Source: Clostridia bacterium (GTDB lineage: Bacteria; Bacillota; Clostridia; Oscillospirales; UBA644). From it: a stretch of 37,234 bases of DNA. Both the position numbers and the translations under genes were made by a program. Below the pieces are notes generated by a model. That model was not told the DNA's origin. It worked only from the letters and a program-made list of their open reading frames with translations, and did not search any database. Positions 7,809 through 17,373 of this stretch are shown piece after piece. Position 1 is the first letter of the stretch; each line of letters begins with the position of its first letter. The stretch is from the NCBI GenBank assembly GCA_014872655.1, contig WHHJ01000014.1:1-37234 (forward strand), given 5' to 3'.

Positions 7809-9149
7809 ATGTCAAGACGCTCAAAAATCAGAATCATTTCGTTTGCGACGGCCCTCGTTTTAGGGCTGGGCATCTATTCGATTGTAACAACCGTTCAAAA
7901 AACAGATTATGAAACGCAAATCAGTTCGCTGTATCGCGAAAGTATGGCGGATTTATCGGATACGCTCAATGATTTGGACGGACTGCTGCAGAAAAGTGCT
8001 TACGCGGTGACGCCGTATCAGGCAATTGTATTGGCGACGGATATTTCTCAAAAGACGGCGTCGGCAAAAGCGGCATTGGACCGGTTGCCGGTTCAGCCCG
8101 AGGTTTTGGCGCAGATGTCCAAATTTTTAGGTCAAACGGGAGACTATACGTTTGTGCTGGCCAAAAAAATGATCAGCCAAGATACAGTAACAGACGAAGA
8201 ACGCGCCAATATGCAGCAGTTGGCAGCTCGTGCCAATGAGCTTTCTACTTTTGTAACCCAACTGCAAAGTGAGGTTCTGGATTGCAATGCGGATAGCCAA
8301 GAGATTGCACAGTTGATTGAAAACAGCATTGCTTTTTCGGAAAGTTCGGTCAGCGCCGTTTCCTTGCCGCAGGAAGAGGATGACGAACAACTGCCTGCTT
8401 TGCCGACGTTAATTTATGACGGTCCGTTTTCGGACGGCGTTTTTCAGAAAGAATCCGTCTTTTTAGCGGACAAGGGAGAGGTCAGCGACGAACAGGCCCG
8501 GCAGCGGGCGGCTTATGTGCTGGATGTTGCGGAGGACCGGCTGCAAATGCAGTCTCCGGTAAACGGGAATATTCAGACGCTGCATTTTAGCTCGGACAGC
8601 GGAGATATTTATATCACCCAAAAAGGCGGATATTGCCAGAGTTTTTATCGTTACCGGCCGGTTGAGGAACAAAAGGTGGAACCGGCGGACGCCGTGTACG
8701 CCGCCCAGCAATTTTTGAACAAAATCGGCTATGTCAATATGCAGGATACCTATTATTACATTGAAAACAACGTGTTGACGGCAAATTTTGCGTATTATGA
8801 AAACGGGGTAGTCTGTTATCCGGATTTGATCAAGGTCGGCGTGGCGCTGGACGACGGCAGTGTGATTTCTTTAGAGGCGACGTCTTATCTGTTGAATCAC
8901 ACCTCGCGCTCTCCGGAAGTGATGGTGGACCGGGAACAGGCGTTGGAGCAGGTTGCCGACACGCTGGATGTGGAATCGGAACGATATGCCATCATCCCGA
9001 CCGACGGCGGCTATGAAATGTTTTGTTATGAGTTTGCGGCAACGGCAGAGGACGGTACTCAAATCTTGATTTATATCAATGCGCAGACCGGGCGTGAAGA
9101 ACAGTTCTTGATTTTGATTACAGACGAGAACGGAACGTTGACGGTTTAG
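7809..9149 (+). CDS. ypeB: Spore germination protein YpeB
   Basis: In Bacillus YpeB sits in the spore inner membrane or cortex region and stabilises the cortex-lytic enzyme SleB. The 446-residue product is close to the B. subtilis length of about 450. A single N-terminal membrane helix (about residues 8-28) follows a basic start; the next part (30-190) is helical, and the C-terminal half carries PepSY-like repeats, visible as DEQARQRAAYVLDV and VDREQALEQVADTLDV. AAAGGA about eleven bases before the ATG is the likely ribosome site. sleB normally precedes ypeB in Bacillus but is absent here; the gene stands alone. Its presence suggests the organism makes spores. Confidence 0.88.
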   Translation: MSRRSKIRIISFATALVLGLGIYSIVTTVQKTDYETQISSLYRESMADLSDTLNDLDGLLQKSAYAVTPYQAIVLATDISQKTASAKAALDRLPVQPEVLAQMSKFLGQTGDYTFVLAKKMISQDTVTDEERANMQQLAARANELSTFVTQLQSEVLDCNADSQEIAQLIENSIAFSESSVSAVSLPQEEDDEQLPALPTLIYDGPFSDGVFQKESVFLADKGEVSDEQARQRAAYVLDVAEDRLQMQSPVNGNIQTLHFSSDSGDIYITQKGGYCQSFYRYRPVEEQKVEPADAVYAAQQFLNKIGYVNMQDTYYYIENNVLTANFAYYENGVVCYPDLIKVGVALDDGSVISLEATSYLLNHTSRSPEVMVDREQALEQVADTLDVESERYAIIPTDGGYEMFCYEFAATAEDGTQILIYINAQTGREEQFLILITDENGTLTV

Positions 9150-9255
9150 TACGGTCCGTAATATGATTGTTCTGCCTCGGGAAAAGCGAAAAGGTTACAA
9201 TGAAATGCGGCCAAAAACTTTATTCGATCAAATAAATATGGAAATAGGGTAAGGA

Positions 9256-9291
9256 AAATCCCGGGCGAAATGTTTCGCTCGGGATTTCTTA
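9256..9291. terminator. Bidirectional terminator between ypeB and the dockerin gene
   Basis: A 15-bp inverted repeat (AAATCCCGGGCGAAA and TTTCGCTCGGGATTT, one wobble pair) with a two-base spacer and flanking A and T runs lies between two converging genes. It begins 107 bases after ypeB and directly abuts the dockerin-gene stop. Confidence 0.85.
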
Positions 9292-9295
9292 TTTT

Positions 9296-11845
9296 TTATC
9301 GCTTAGAAGAATATTCCGGTTTTTGAACCAACTTGGTGCCGTATAGCGAAATCGTTCCCTGTCCGTCGGCTTCCAGAATACTGATTCGCATATTGGCAAA
9401 GGTCTTGAGGTTAATTTGTGTGGGGAGTTGGACAAAGAAGTTTTTTGTTTCCCCCGCAGTCAACGTAGCTTCAACAATTCGCACCGAGTCGCGGTTGGTA
9501 TTGATCATCACCGCGATTTTACAGTCAAAGTCTGCTGTTAAGGTGATTCCGATATGAGAATATGCCGTAATGTCTTCAACGGTAGTCAGACTCTTCGGGA
9601 TAGAAAGCAGTGTGTTTTTCTGGGCGGCAAAGTCAATTTGGACGCTGCCGTCGGGGTCTGTGGTCACCAGTACATCAATGTTTTTGTTGCTGTCCTGCAG
9701 CAACTGCTGGTCGGCTTTGAACATTTCCTGCGGTTCGCCTGAAATGGACAGACTCATTTGGATCGGGCGGACATATGTGTTGTTACCGATAACTACCGTT
9801 AAATCTTCGCACGCTTGCTGATGCGTGTATAAGAAAGTATAGGTGTCATAATTTTCGCCTTTTTCAACATTCATCAACTCGGCTTGGGGCAGGTTGGCTT
9901 CGGTACCCGGACGCACATAGATCGTAAACAGTTTTTGGTTGAACCGATATCCGTTTTCTAGTGTCTGCTGTGTCATGATATAATCGGCGCCGTTTAAGAT
10001 CGTCTCGGCAATATGCCGGCGCATGGTGATGATGTTGTTTGGTGCCTGCTCGGTGGCAAACTCTGTAAACGAAACGGAAAGCCCCGAATAATATGCCTCC
10101 ATGGCATCTTCTAATGTCATGTCCAGGCCGGTTTCATCTAAGAATGCCTGCACTTTTTGCTCTAATAGTACCATGTAATCGTAGTCTTCGATCGCGTCGC
10201 GGCAGGCTGTCAGCGTCAGCGTCGGGACGGTGAGGTTGCGATTGAGTACGGAATCGCCTTCTAAGCCGTGGATAATGATTGCTGCGTTGCCGATGCCGTA
10301 CATGTTGACATCATCAAAATAATAACCCGGTTCCAGCTCGGAATTTGGATTGTCAATATAGTATCCGCACATATTGGTTAGCCAGTGCAGGCCGCCGGTC
10401 ATTTCTTTTTGTCGGGCAAACAGGCCGTGCATCCGCAAATAGGATTGCTCGTAGTAGATGTCTGCCGCGGTGGCGGACCCGTACCACCAGAACTCGTTGC
10501 CGGTAGCTTCTTTAATCTGTTCGACGCGTTCAAAGTCCATAACGTCCGAAACCACGCACCAGGTATTGGTATCGCCCTGGATCGCCCCCATATTGGTGAC
10601 CGGAACAATGTTGTGTACTTTTTCGTTCATCCCGGTTTCTATCAGAAAATTGCTGATGACTTCCATATTGTAGTACTGCTGCTCGGTATGGGGTTCGTCG
10701 TTGGAATAAATATAGGCGCGGTCTAAAATCCCGTACTTCTCCAGCGCCGCGTACAGTTCCAGATTCTGCTGTTTCTGCTGTTCAGTCAGATACCAGTAGC
10801 CTTCGGCGTCCGAGGAGTAGTAAAACGGAATAATATAAGCTGTTTGCGTGGGTGTTTTGTCGAGATGTTCTTTGATTCTTTGCGCGTATTCTTCTGCACC
10901 CGAATAAGAACCGATAATGGCTTGCGGCAGCGAAGACAGGGACAATTTATAATCGGCCGCTAAGTCATAGGCGTCCCGGATCATCTGGTTGAGCGGTTCG
11001 CCGAACAGGCCTGTATAAGAAGGCATCATCCATTCCCAGTAACCGTACATGGTGCGGTAGGTGGGAACCTGCGGCAGTGCAAAATCCCATACTGTGACGG
11101 ATACCGGAAGTGTGATAACTCCTGCGTCATGGTTTAACGTAACGGTGCCCGTATAGGTTCCGGCCGGCGTATCTGACTGGGTGGATATGTTTAATTGATA
11201 AACGGTATTTTCACCGGCCACCGTTGAGACTTGATTGTAATCTTCATACGTCATCGGGATTAAGGCATGAGCCGTTTGCGGTTTGCCGTCGGTGGGTACT
11301 TTGCCGACGGTCCATTCATAATCCTGAGCGGTAAAATATTCTTTATATAATTGTACGTTTTCAGCCGGCAGTGTGTCGCCGTTTTCATTGGTCAACGCAC
11401 TAATCGAAACCCGTATGTTTTGATAGGTTCGGCTGTTGGCATAAAGCGCAAATTGTGCGGATTCGCCCTCGTTCTGTGCCATTTCAATCCGGATGGTTTT
11501 ATCTATGGTATAATCGGGCTGTTCGTTTAACAGCAGCGTAGAGGTGGGACTGAGTATCTGTACATCGGTTTGCGTGATGTCTAAAGTGCCCAATGCGGCC
11601 CTGGCTAAAAGAAGCACATCGCCCAGTTCAATGTTGTCGGTGCTGTTTAAGTCGGCCACGCTCAGAATATTCGTTGGCTGTGTTTGCGAGCCAATTGCAT
11701 ATTTTGCGCACAAGATCACGTCGGCCAGTGAGATCTTCTGGTCGTTGTTCAGGTCGCCTACTGCTCCTCCGGCAGCTTGTAATACAGGTAATTTTAATGT
11801 AAGAAAAAAGAAAATTGCCATTAGGCTACAGAAAAATTTTTTCAT
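9296..11845 (-). CDS. Secreted dockerin protein with GH123/DUF4091-type glycosidase domain
   Basis: The 849-residue product has a signal peptide (MKKFFC start, hydrophobic core to about residue 24). A dockerin-like module at 29-86 follows, with paired calcium-loop repeats DLNNDQKISLADV and DLNSTDNIELGDV. Residues about 95-255 form a beta-sandwich and about 260-640 a TIM-barrel-like region with SNDEPH, where the Asp383-Glu384 pair fits the catalytic pair of GH123 beta-N-acetylgalactosaminidases. The remainder is another beta-rich domain. A role in releasing GalNAc or related sugars from glycans is inference. ATG 11845 has AAAGGAGGGG just upstream; upstream in-frame codons lie in the promoter. 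It has its own promoter. The N-terminal placement of the dockerin is less common than C-terminal placement. Confidence 0.82.
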   Translation of the reverse strand: MKKFFCSLMAIFFFLTLKLPVLQAAGGAVGDLNNDQKISLADVILCAKYAIGSQTQPTNILSVADLNSTDNIELGDVLLLARAALGTLDITQTDVQILSPTSTLLLNEQPDYTIDKTIRIEMAQNEGESAQFALYANSRTYQNIRVSISALTNENGDTLPAENVQLYKEYFTAQDYEWTVGKVPTDGKPQTAHALIPMTYEDYNQVSTVAGENTVYQLNISTQSDTPAGTYTGTVTLNHDAGVITLPVSVTVWDFALPQVPTYRTMYGYWEWMMPSYTGLFGEPLNQMIRDAYDLAADYKLSLSSLPQAIIGSYSGAEEYAQRIKEHLDKTPTQTAYIIPFYYSSDAEGYWYLTEQQKQQNLELYAALEKYGILDRAYIYSNDEPHTEQQYYNMEVISNFLIETGMNEKVHNIVPVTNMGAIQGDTNTWCVVSDVMDFERVEQIKEATGNEFWWYGSATAADIYYEQSYLRMHGLFARQKEMTGGLHWLTNMCGYYIDNPNSELEPGYYFDDVNMYGIGNAAIIIHGLEGDSVLNRNLTVPTLTLTACRDAIEDYDYMVLLEQKVQAFLDETGLDMTLEDAMEAYYSGLSVSFTEFATEQAPNNIITMRRHIAETILNGADYIMTQQTLENGYRFNQKLFTIYVRPGTEANLPQAELMNVEKGENYDTYTFLYTHQQACEDLTVVIGNNTYVRPIQMSLSISGEPQEMFKADQQLLQDSNKNIDVLVTTDPDGSVQIDFAAQKNTLLSIPKSLTTVEDITAYSHIGITLTADFDCKIAVMINTNRDSVRIVEATLTAGETKNFFVQLPTQINLKTFANMRISILEADGQGTISLYGTKLVQKPEYSSKR

Positions 11846-11867
11846 TTTGTCCCCTCCTTTGACAAAT

Positions 11868-11896
11868 ATTATAGCATAAAAGCCAAACAGCGTAAA
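11868..11896 (-). promoter_or_regulatory. Promoter of the dockerin gene
   Basis: On the minus strand TTTACG (complement of 11891-11896) and TATAAT (complement of 11868-11873) are 17 bases apart, with TGC before the -10 (extended -10). The leader is only about 15 bases. The same TCTTTACG hexamer context occurs in the adjacent glycosidase gene. The 215 bases further upstream, to the next terminator, hold nothing recognised. Confidence 0.85.
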
Positions 11897-12112
11897 GAGC
11901 CTTTTTTTAATTTTATGGAACCTGTACAATTTGCAGTCTTGAGCTTGGATGTATTGCCCAATAGGAAAGAGGATGTGAATAAATGCCATGGGGGATAGTG
12001 TCTGGAAGCACTGTGAGACTGCTGGTTCCATCGTGCAGAACGCGGCCGCTGCCGGCAGCGTGAGGTGCCGTTGTTACGGATGCTTTGTATATACGGATTT
12101 GGTAAAGATGGC

Positions 12113-12148
12113 ATGAAAAATCTCCCGGGTGGAATATCCGCCCGGGAG
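12113..12148 (-). terminator. Terminator after the large glycosidase gene
   Basis: A 12-bp stem (CTCCCGGGYGGA with its complement, one wobble pair, ATA loop) at 12122-12148 is followed on the minus strand by ATTTTTC. It lies about 80 bases past the stop codon and separates this gene from the dockerin gene. Confidence 0.85.
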
Positions 12149-12230
12149 GGTGTGAGAAGTAGCGAAAAACTCTCTCTTCTGTTAAAAAATAAATGCCAAA
12201 GAACGGGGATTTCGTCCTTCTTTTGCTTGG

Positions 12231-15041
12231 TTATTCAGCTGCAACCGGCTGACGTAACGTGATGGTGACCGCTGTAGTGCCCGGTGCTGCGGTGACGATG
12301 CCGTCCGGTTCGTTGACGGCTGCGGCGCCGCTGACGCAGTCAATATTATTTTTCAATCCGATCAGTTCGATACTGAACGGCAGCGTGGTGGCTTCTCCGG
12401 TAAATTGGACTGTGATGGTTTTGCCGTCGTCCGAAGTGCAGAGGGTATAGCCGATTTTTTTGCCTTTTTCGACCACGTGATTCTGTACGCTGATCGTCTG
12501 GCCGGCGGTGAGCCATTCGTTAGGAATGCCGCGGCCGATCATGATTTTATCGTCGATTTTTTCTGCAATCAGGGAGTCGATCAGAACTTTGGTGGCGGTG
12601 GACTGGCCCCACATATGCTGGCAGGAACCGCCGCCTCCGCTGGCATGAGGAATATCCCACTGGGAGTCTGGGCGGGGATAATCCACCCCTTCCCACCAGC
12701 CGAACGGACCGCTCATGGAGTTTTGAATCATAAATTGGTAACTCTTGATGCCTGCATCGCGGTAGGCTTCGCCGCGTAGTGCGGTGCTGGCATATCCGGC
12801 ATTGTAGGCGCTGGAATAAAAGCCGTGCGGATATCCGCCGAAATTATACATACTGTCACTGACTTCTGCCCGACGTTCAAATCCGTGCCGGTAGGTGTCG
12901 TCGATCAGCGAAATCTGCTCGCTGTTTGTCAGGTCGGCACCGAATAGATATCCGTCCCAGCCCCAGCGTCCAAACAGGAACATCGAGGCCCAGTTGGCGT
13001 CTCGAGGATCGGAACGTGCACTTTTCTCGGTGGGAACTGTCATTTCAATTGACAGATATGGGTAGTCATAGGTTTGACGCATTTGACGCTGTGCCTGTTC
13101 GACGGCTGCCAGCAGTGAAGCGTATTGTTCTTCCGCCCAGGCGGCTTCGGTAAGATATTGTTCTTGTGGGTCAGCCGCATATAATTGACGGCACAGATAC
13201 CGGTAAGTGGTCAATCCGGTCAGGGCAGACCAGTTGTCTGTTAACCAGTAACCGAGGGAATCGATGGCGTTGGTTTGTTTGAGGATGCCCGTTCCGTTGT
13301 CGATACGGTCGGTTTGAATGGAATGCGTATGCGTTTTGATGATCTCAAACCGCTCCCGAACAAATTCAATATCTCCGGTTTTGCTCAGATAAAGCGCATA
13401 CGGCCAGCTGTATTTCCATTTTGCGTCGTCGTATTGCAGCTGTGCCGGCAAGGCCGCCAGATAATCCTTCGCGTACATGAAATCGCTTTCCGTAAACAGA
13501 GACGAGACAATGCCGATGGTATCGTGGTCCCACATGTTATCATAGCCGACTTCGCCGACGTGGAGACATTTTTGTCCCGCAATATCGTCCCGGATGATCA
13601 TGGTGTAGATGTGGCCGGCTTTATAGGCGTTGACCAGCTGCTTGTCGGGCAGATCTAACTGTGTCAGCGCAGATAGCCGCTGATTCCAATAATCCCGCAT
13701 CTGCGCATAGTTGTCGTCAAAACTGCCGCAGGCAGCAATCTTTTCGGGCTGCGGATAGGGATAGGTTCCCGTAAAGCGGTCGGCGCCGATGGCATAATCC
13801 CGCACAATGGTTTGCCCCGGCATAATGGTTTGGGCTTGTTTGGCCTCGGCGTTGAGAGGAACCAGTTTACAGCAGACGCGCGGCAAACCCTGTTCGGACT
13901 CGGAACGGTTGGTCATGGTCATGCGGGAATAGGCAATTTCAAAGGCATTGCCGTCGATCACGTGCCGGTTGGCAAAGTTCTCGATTTTGATATCCAGCCC
14001 GTCTTTGGTATATTCGCTGACAAAGCAGGGCAAATACCCTTCGGCATTATACCATTTTACTTTGCCTCCAACGTCTCTGACGCCGAAAGTAACCATGCGG
14101 TTTTGATTGTCGCGCAGCAGATAACTGCCGTCCAGATAGGCGATGGGCGCGCTCCGGTCGCCTTCCCATCCGAAAGAACAAACCAACTGGGCGTTTGTTT
14201 GGCAAACAAAGGCTCCGGGGATCTTTTGGCTCAGACAGTCCTCATAGGCCTGAGTGAGACGATGAAGCTGTTGATACCAATCTTCTTCTGTTTGTTCAGA
14301 TAGCAGCATTTGGTGGGCGCGCTTCATTTCTTCTGCCAGACAGTCTGCCGGAGCTGGTTGATAAAAGGACAGTTCGATGAGATCGGCCTGTGCTAATTTT
14401 TCTTGTAATAACGTGCGGAAATCGCTGAGCGTTTGCTGTGTGGAAAGCGCGGCAGCTTGCAGCGTGACATTGCCGTTAGGGTGCAGTTTGGTTTGCATCT
14501 GTACGGTTGCCGTTAGGCTGTTTTCAGCCGGAATGCGCACGGTATAAATTTTGGTGTCGTGATCCCAACCCGCACGGACGGTGTTTTCATAAATCGGTGC
14601 AGGGGTGTCTGAAAGTTGAATGCAGACCGAAAGAACGGCACACCACGCTCCGCAAACAAAAGTGAATTCCCGGTCCTGGTCTGAGGCGGCTACGGTTATT
14701 TCGTATCCGGCCGGTGTTGAAATGGGGACGGATACGGAATCTGGTTGACCGTCCCGATAAGGGAAGGACGCCGCCGTGGTAATTCCGGGACATGAAGCGG
14801 TCTCGGCACCGTCGGACCATCCGTATTGTACTCGTGCGTCCGTAATGGTGAGTATGGGTTCAGATTCACATAAATTTCTGTAAGTGATCTGCCCGGGTGA
14901 ATGGGTTTTGTGCTCGCTGTGTCCGCCGTCTCCTTCGGGATGAATCCAGTCGATATCGCCGCATTGCGTCAAATCCAAACGGTGAACGATTGAAGATTCT
15001 CGTACGGTAAAGGGCAGCGGGGGAAGATTTGTTTTTTTCAA
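12231..15041 (-). CDS. Large probable six-hairpin glycoside hydrolase, cytosolic
   Basis: The 936-residue protein has no signal peptide, so it probably acts inside the cell on imported sugars. Residues about 25-145 hold a DWIHPEGDGG motif and a GWSDG segment and look like a beta-sandwich domain; about 285-430 is a second beta-rich part. From about 465 the sequence is helical with NAYKAGHIYTMI, GYDNMWDHDT and WGWDGYLFGADLTN, a pattern typical of the (alpha/alpha)6 six-hairpin glycosidase superfamily (GH63/GH78-like). I cannot assign a family or substrate. The start is TTG at 15041 with AGGAGG (complement of 15049-15054) exactly seven bases upstream. It lies beside the dockerin glycosidase but is transcribed separately from a look-alike promoter. 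Confidence 0.7.
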   Translation of the reverse strand: MKKTNLPPLPFTVRESSIVHRLDLTQCGDIDWIHPEGDGGHSEHKTHSPGQITYRNLCESEPILTITDARVQYGWSDGAETASCPGITTAASFPYRDGQPDSVSVPISTPAGYEITVAASDQDREFTFVCGAWCAVLSVCIQLSDTPAPIYENTVRAGWDHDTKIYTVRIPAENSLTATVQMQTKLHPNGNVTLQAAALSTQQTLSDFRTLLQEKLAQADLIELSFYQPAPADCLAEEMKRAHQMLLSEQTEEDWYQQLHRLTQAYEDCLSQKIPGAFVCQTNAQLVCSFGWEGDRSAPIAYLDGSYLLRDNQNRMVTFGVRDVGGKVKWYNAEGYLPCFVSEYTKDGLDIKIENFANRHVIDGNAFEIAYSRMTMTNRSESEQGLPRVCCKLVPLNAEAKQAQTIMPGQTIVRDYAIGADRFTGTYPYPQPEKIAACGSFDDNYAQMRDYWNQRLSALTQLDLPDKQLVNAYKAGHIYTMIIRDDIAGQKCLHVGEVGYDNMWDHDTIGIVSSLFTESDFMYAKDYLAALPAQLQYDDAKWKYSWPYALYLSKTGDIEFVRERFEIIKTHTHSIQTDRIDNGTGILKQTNAIDSLGYWLTDNWSALTGLTTYRYLCRQLYAADPQEQYLTEAAWAEEQYASLLAAVEQAQRQMRQTYDYPYLSIEMTVPTEKSARSDPRDANWASMFLFGRWGWDGYLFGADLTNSEQISLIDDTYRHGFERRAEVSDSMYNFGGYPHGFYSSAYNAGYASTALRGEAYRDAGIKSYQFMIQNSMSGPFGWWEGVDYPRPDSQWDIPHASGGGGSCQHMWGQSTATKVLIDSLIAEKIDDKIMIGRGIPNEWLTAGQTISVQNHVVEKGKKIGYTLCTSDDGKTITVQFTGEATTLPFSIELIGLKNNIDCVSGAAAVNEPDGIVTAAPGTTAVTITLRQPVAAE

Positions 15042-15172
15042 GGGAATCCCTCCTAAAATAAAATCCGGTATGGATATTTTTTATTTGGTGTGATGAATTT
15101 CTTAATACCAGGAGTATCTTTATCCCATATCATACGGGTTAAATAGGATAGTTCTTCTTTTACGACGCCCAC

Positions 15173-15201
15173 ATTATATCAGAAAAAAAAACGTACGTAA
15201 A
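15173..15201 (-). promoter_or_regulatory. Promoter of the large glycosidase gene
   Basis: TTTACG (complement of 15196-15201), 17-base spacer ending in TGA, and TATAAT (complement of 15173-15178). It has the same hexamers and TCTTTACG context as the dockerin-gene promoter. The leader of about 120 bases contains CCCGTATGATATGGG, a short imperfect palindrome that could be an operator or a hairpin. The remaining gap to the hslO terminator holds nothing recognised. Confidence 0.8.
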
Positions 15202-15370
15202 GACTTTTTTAATTTTTTTTGGTTGATTTGAAAAGAATCTGTAAGTTTCAATTATTTGTAACAAAGATCTTGAAAAAAGGTCAGAATGCACGTGTATGGG
15301 GAATATAACAGAAAAAGAAGAAATCGTGAGCACGCTAAACTTGCAAAAATTTCAGCAGATTGGTTCAAAC

Positions 15371-15418
15371 AAAAAAATTCCCTGTTTTCGGGCGATGACA
15401 GCCCGGGAAAACAGGGAA
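15371..15418 (-). terminator. Terminator after hslO
   Basis: A long inverted repeat (TTCCCTGTTTTC-GGGC with GCCC-GG-GAAAACAGGGAA, small bulge) is followed on the minus strand by seven T's. It lies 46 bases past the hslO stop. Confidence 0.88.
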
Positions 15419-15463
15419 GAGAAAGGGTTCGGTTTGTTATGGAATAGGTTTGACGGGTTATGA

Positions 15464-16249
15464 TTATTCCAGAACGGGGACGCGGTACTGTTTGCCGCAG
15501 TACTTGCAGGTGACGGCGGCAAAACCGTTTTCGTCGGCGATGTTTTGCCGTTCCTGTTGGCTGAGTGCAGACAGCGCCCTGCCTAAGCTGCGGCGCGTAC
15601 AGGTACAGCCGAATTTTAACGGAACCAATTGCACCTCGGTATATTTGTCTAAGGGTTCGATAATGGTTCCGTCCGTGATGGGCTGCTGACGCAGCGGTTC
15701 CAGAAACTCCCATTCTTCTTGTGCGCTGTTGCGGTATTGTTCGTGTTCGGGATCGGTAATCGGAAATTGTTCGACAATCAGGCACAGATACGTGTCTTGC
15801 GTGCAGGCAAGATGACATCTGGCCGTAGTTTGCTGGCTGGTTGAAAAATACTGACAGACGCTGTCTTCAATATTGGTGCCGCAGACTACGCTGGTATAAT
15901 CTCCGCGAACCGATAGCTTTTGTGTGACTTCTAATACGATTCCGTTTGCAATAACCCCGGTTTCTGCTTCGTCTGCGCGACCGCGCAAACGTCCGTCGGG
16001 CTCGGCAATAGCGGTGTATTTTTGTTTTTGCACCGGATCTTTGATACAAACGGCAACCGAAGCGTTGGATTCTTTTCGCATCGCCGCCATGCACGCCGCT
16101 ACCGCGTGCGCATAGCCTAAACCGGCTGTCTGCTGTGCGTTCAGATGGTGAATCTGTGCGGATTGCAGAACGGGCTGCTTGACGAGCGCCAGATAAATCC
16201 GGGCCCCGCCGTGTGTAAATTTATATAAAAAGTCGGCTCTGATTTTCAA
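15464..16249 (-). CDS. hslO: Redox-regulated chaperone Hsp33
   Basis: Cytosolic holdase chaperone activated when oxidation releases a zinc ion from four cysteines. The 261-residue product contains the complete switch: CTC at 215-217 and CKYC at 248-251 (CXC-X30-CXXC). The N-terminal domain opens with the typical region IRADFLYKFTHGGARIYLAL. The start is TTG at 16249: GGAGG (complement of 16257-16261) lies seven bases upstream and the reading frame before it has no family similarity. The product is slightly shorter than the usual approximately 290 residues. It appears to be a single-gene unit. The 260 bases upstream contain no clear promoter. Confidence 0.93.
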   Translation of the reverse strand: MKIRADFLYKFTHGGARIYLALVKQPVLQSAQIHHLNAQQTAGLGYAHAVAACMAAMRKESNASVAVCIKDPVQKQKYTAIAEPDGRLRGRADEAETGVIANGIVLEVTQKLSVRGDYTSVVCGTNIEDSVCQYFSTSQQTTARCHLACTQDTYLCLIVEQFPITDPEHEQYRNSAQEEWEFLEPLRQQPITDGTIIEPLDKYTEVQLVPLKFGCTCTRRSLGRALSALSQQERQNIADENGFAAVTCKYCGKQYRVPVLE

Positions 16250-16510
16250 ATTGATTCCTCCGATATGATGATACTTGTCTGGACGAAAAAGAACCCGTCC
16301 GGAAAACAGACGGCAAAAAAGAAAATCCCCAAAGATAAAAAGCACCGAAAGAGATCGGCTGGGACTCAGACGCATTTGACGGGATCTCGGTGCGGGATCA
16401 CGATGTTTTGAGACGGTCGAAAAAAGACGCTGCTGCGGTTTGTCTGATTGTCGATGAAGCGAGAGCAGCGTGCCGGGGTTGTCCAAAAAATACGGGGCCT
16501 TTTGCCCGCC

Positions 16511-16555
16511 AAAAAGTAGCCTCTCTCAAAAATCAGAGGGGCAACTTTTTGAGAA
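16511..16555. terminator. Terminator after the dacF-like/methyltransferase operon
   Basis: An imperfect inverted repeat with arms AAAAAGT-AGCC-CTCT and AGAG-GGGC-AACTTTTT (mismatches at two positions) is flanked by A and T tracts. It lies about 65 bases past the methyltransferase stop on the minus strand. The gap from here to the hslO start (16262-16510) holds no gene. Confidence 0.7.
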
Positions 16556-16617
16556 GAATTTATCCGGAAAACAAATGGTGAAAAATCTTCTGGATAAAAG
16601 GGCGCAATCCCTAAAAA

Positions 16618-17370
16618 TTATCCATGGTTTTGGGAATCGTCTGCGGCCGATAGGACCTGCTCGGGGCCTTGTTTTTGCGCTGCGAACAGGATTCGGTTTT
16701 TGAGCTGTGTCCGCCCCCGGTAAACAAATCCGGCTTCCAAGAGCCATTTTTTGATTTCGGTACTTTCATAAAACCGTTCTTCGATATAATCTTCCTGTTT
16801 GCGGTATAGTCCGCCGGGCAGCTGTTCAAAGGCGGTAAACTGGTAAGATGCATACCGTTTGCCGAAAGCGCCCTCCACAATCAGAATGTCGTCCGCTTGC
16901 TGACTGACCCGGGCGCCTACAGAAGATTCAAACGCCTTACGGGTTTTAATGTCAAATACAAACCATCCGTTTGGTTCTACAAAATGGTACAAATCACGGA
17001 AAAAGTGCCGGACCTCTTGTGTTGAGGTCAGGTGATTGACCGTGTCCAGAGAACAAAACACGATGTCATATGCGCCGTATAAATCCAATTGCTGTAACGG
17101 CTGACAGACCAGGTGCGGCGTATGTCCGTGCGCGGCCAGCTTTTCGCGCGCCGCGTCCAGCATGTTTTCACTCCCGTCCACGCCGGTTCCGTCATAGCCG
17201 CGGTCTAATAATTCACATAAAAGGCTGCCTGTGCCGCATCCGCAGTCCAAAACCAGGCCGCGGCCAGGCAAATCAAATTTAGAAAAAATACGGTCTAAAT
17301 ACTTCTTGTAGTCAAAGTCATTATTGAATTTGTCGTAGATATCGCTGAGATTGTCGTAGGGGGTCTGCAT
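16618..17370 (-). CDS. Class I SAM-dependent methyltransferase
   Basis: The 250-residue cytosolic protein has a Rossmann-type SAM domain. Motif I is VLDCGCGTGSLLCEL (about residues 40-54), the acidic motif II residue lies in GVDGSENML, and a YDIVFCSLDTVNHL post-motif resembles small-molecule or ubiE-like methyltransferases. The substrate cannot be told. ATG 17370 begins three bases after the dacF-like stop, and its ribosome site AGGAG lies inside the last codons of that gene, so translation is coupled. This arrangement suggests, but does not prove, a shared envelope-related role. Confidence 0.88.
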   Translation of the reverse strand: MQTPYDNLSDIYDKFNNDFDYKKYLDRIFSKFDLPGRGLVLDCGCGTGSLLCELLDRGYDGTGVDGSENMLDAAREKLAAHGHTPHLVCQPLQQLDLYGAYDIVFCSLDTVNHLTSTQEVRHFFRDLYHFVEPNGWFVFDIKTRKAFESSVGARVSQQADDILIVEGAFGKRYASYQFTAFEQLPGGLYRKQEDYIEERFYESTEIKKWLLEAGFVYRGRTQLKNRILFAAQKQGPEQVLSAADDSQNHG

Positions 17371-17373
17371 TTT

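Noticed and set aside
9296..11845. A cellulosome locus
   Set aside because: One dockerin protein only; no scaffoldin, cohesin or cellulase in the window.
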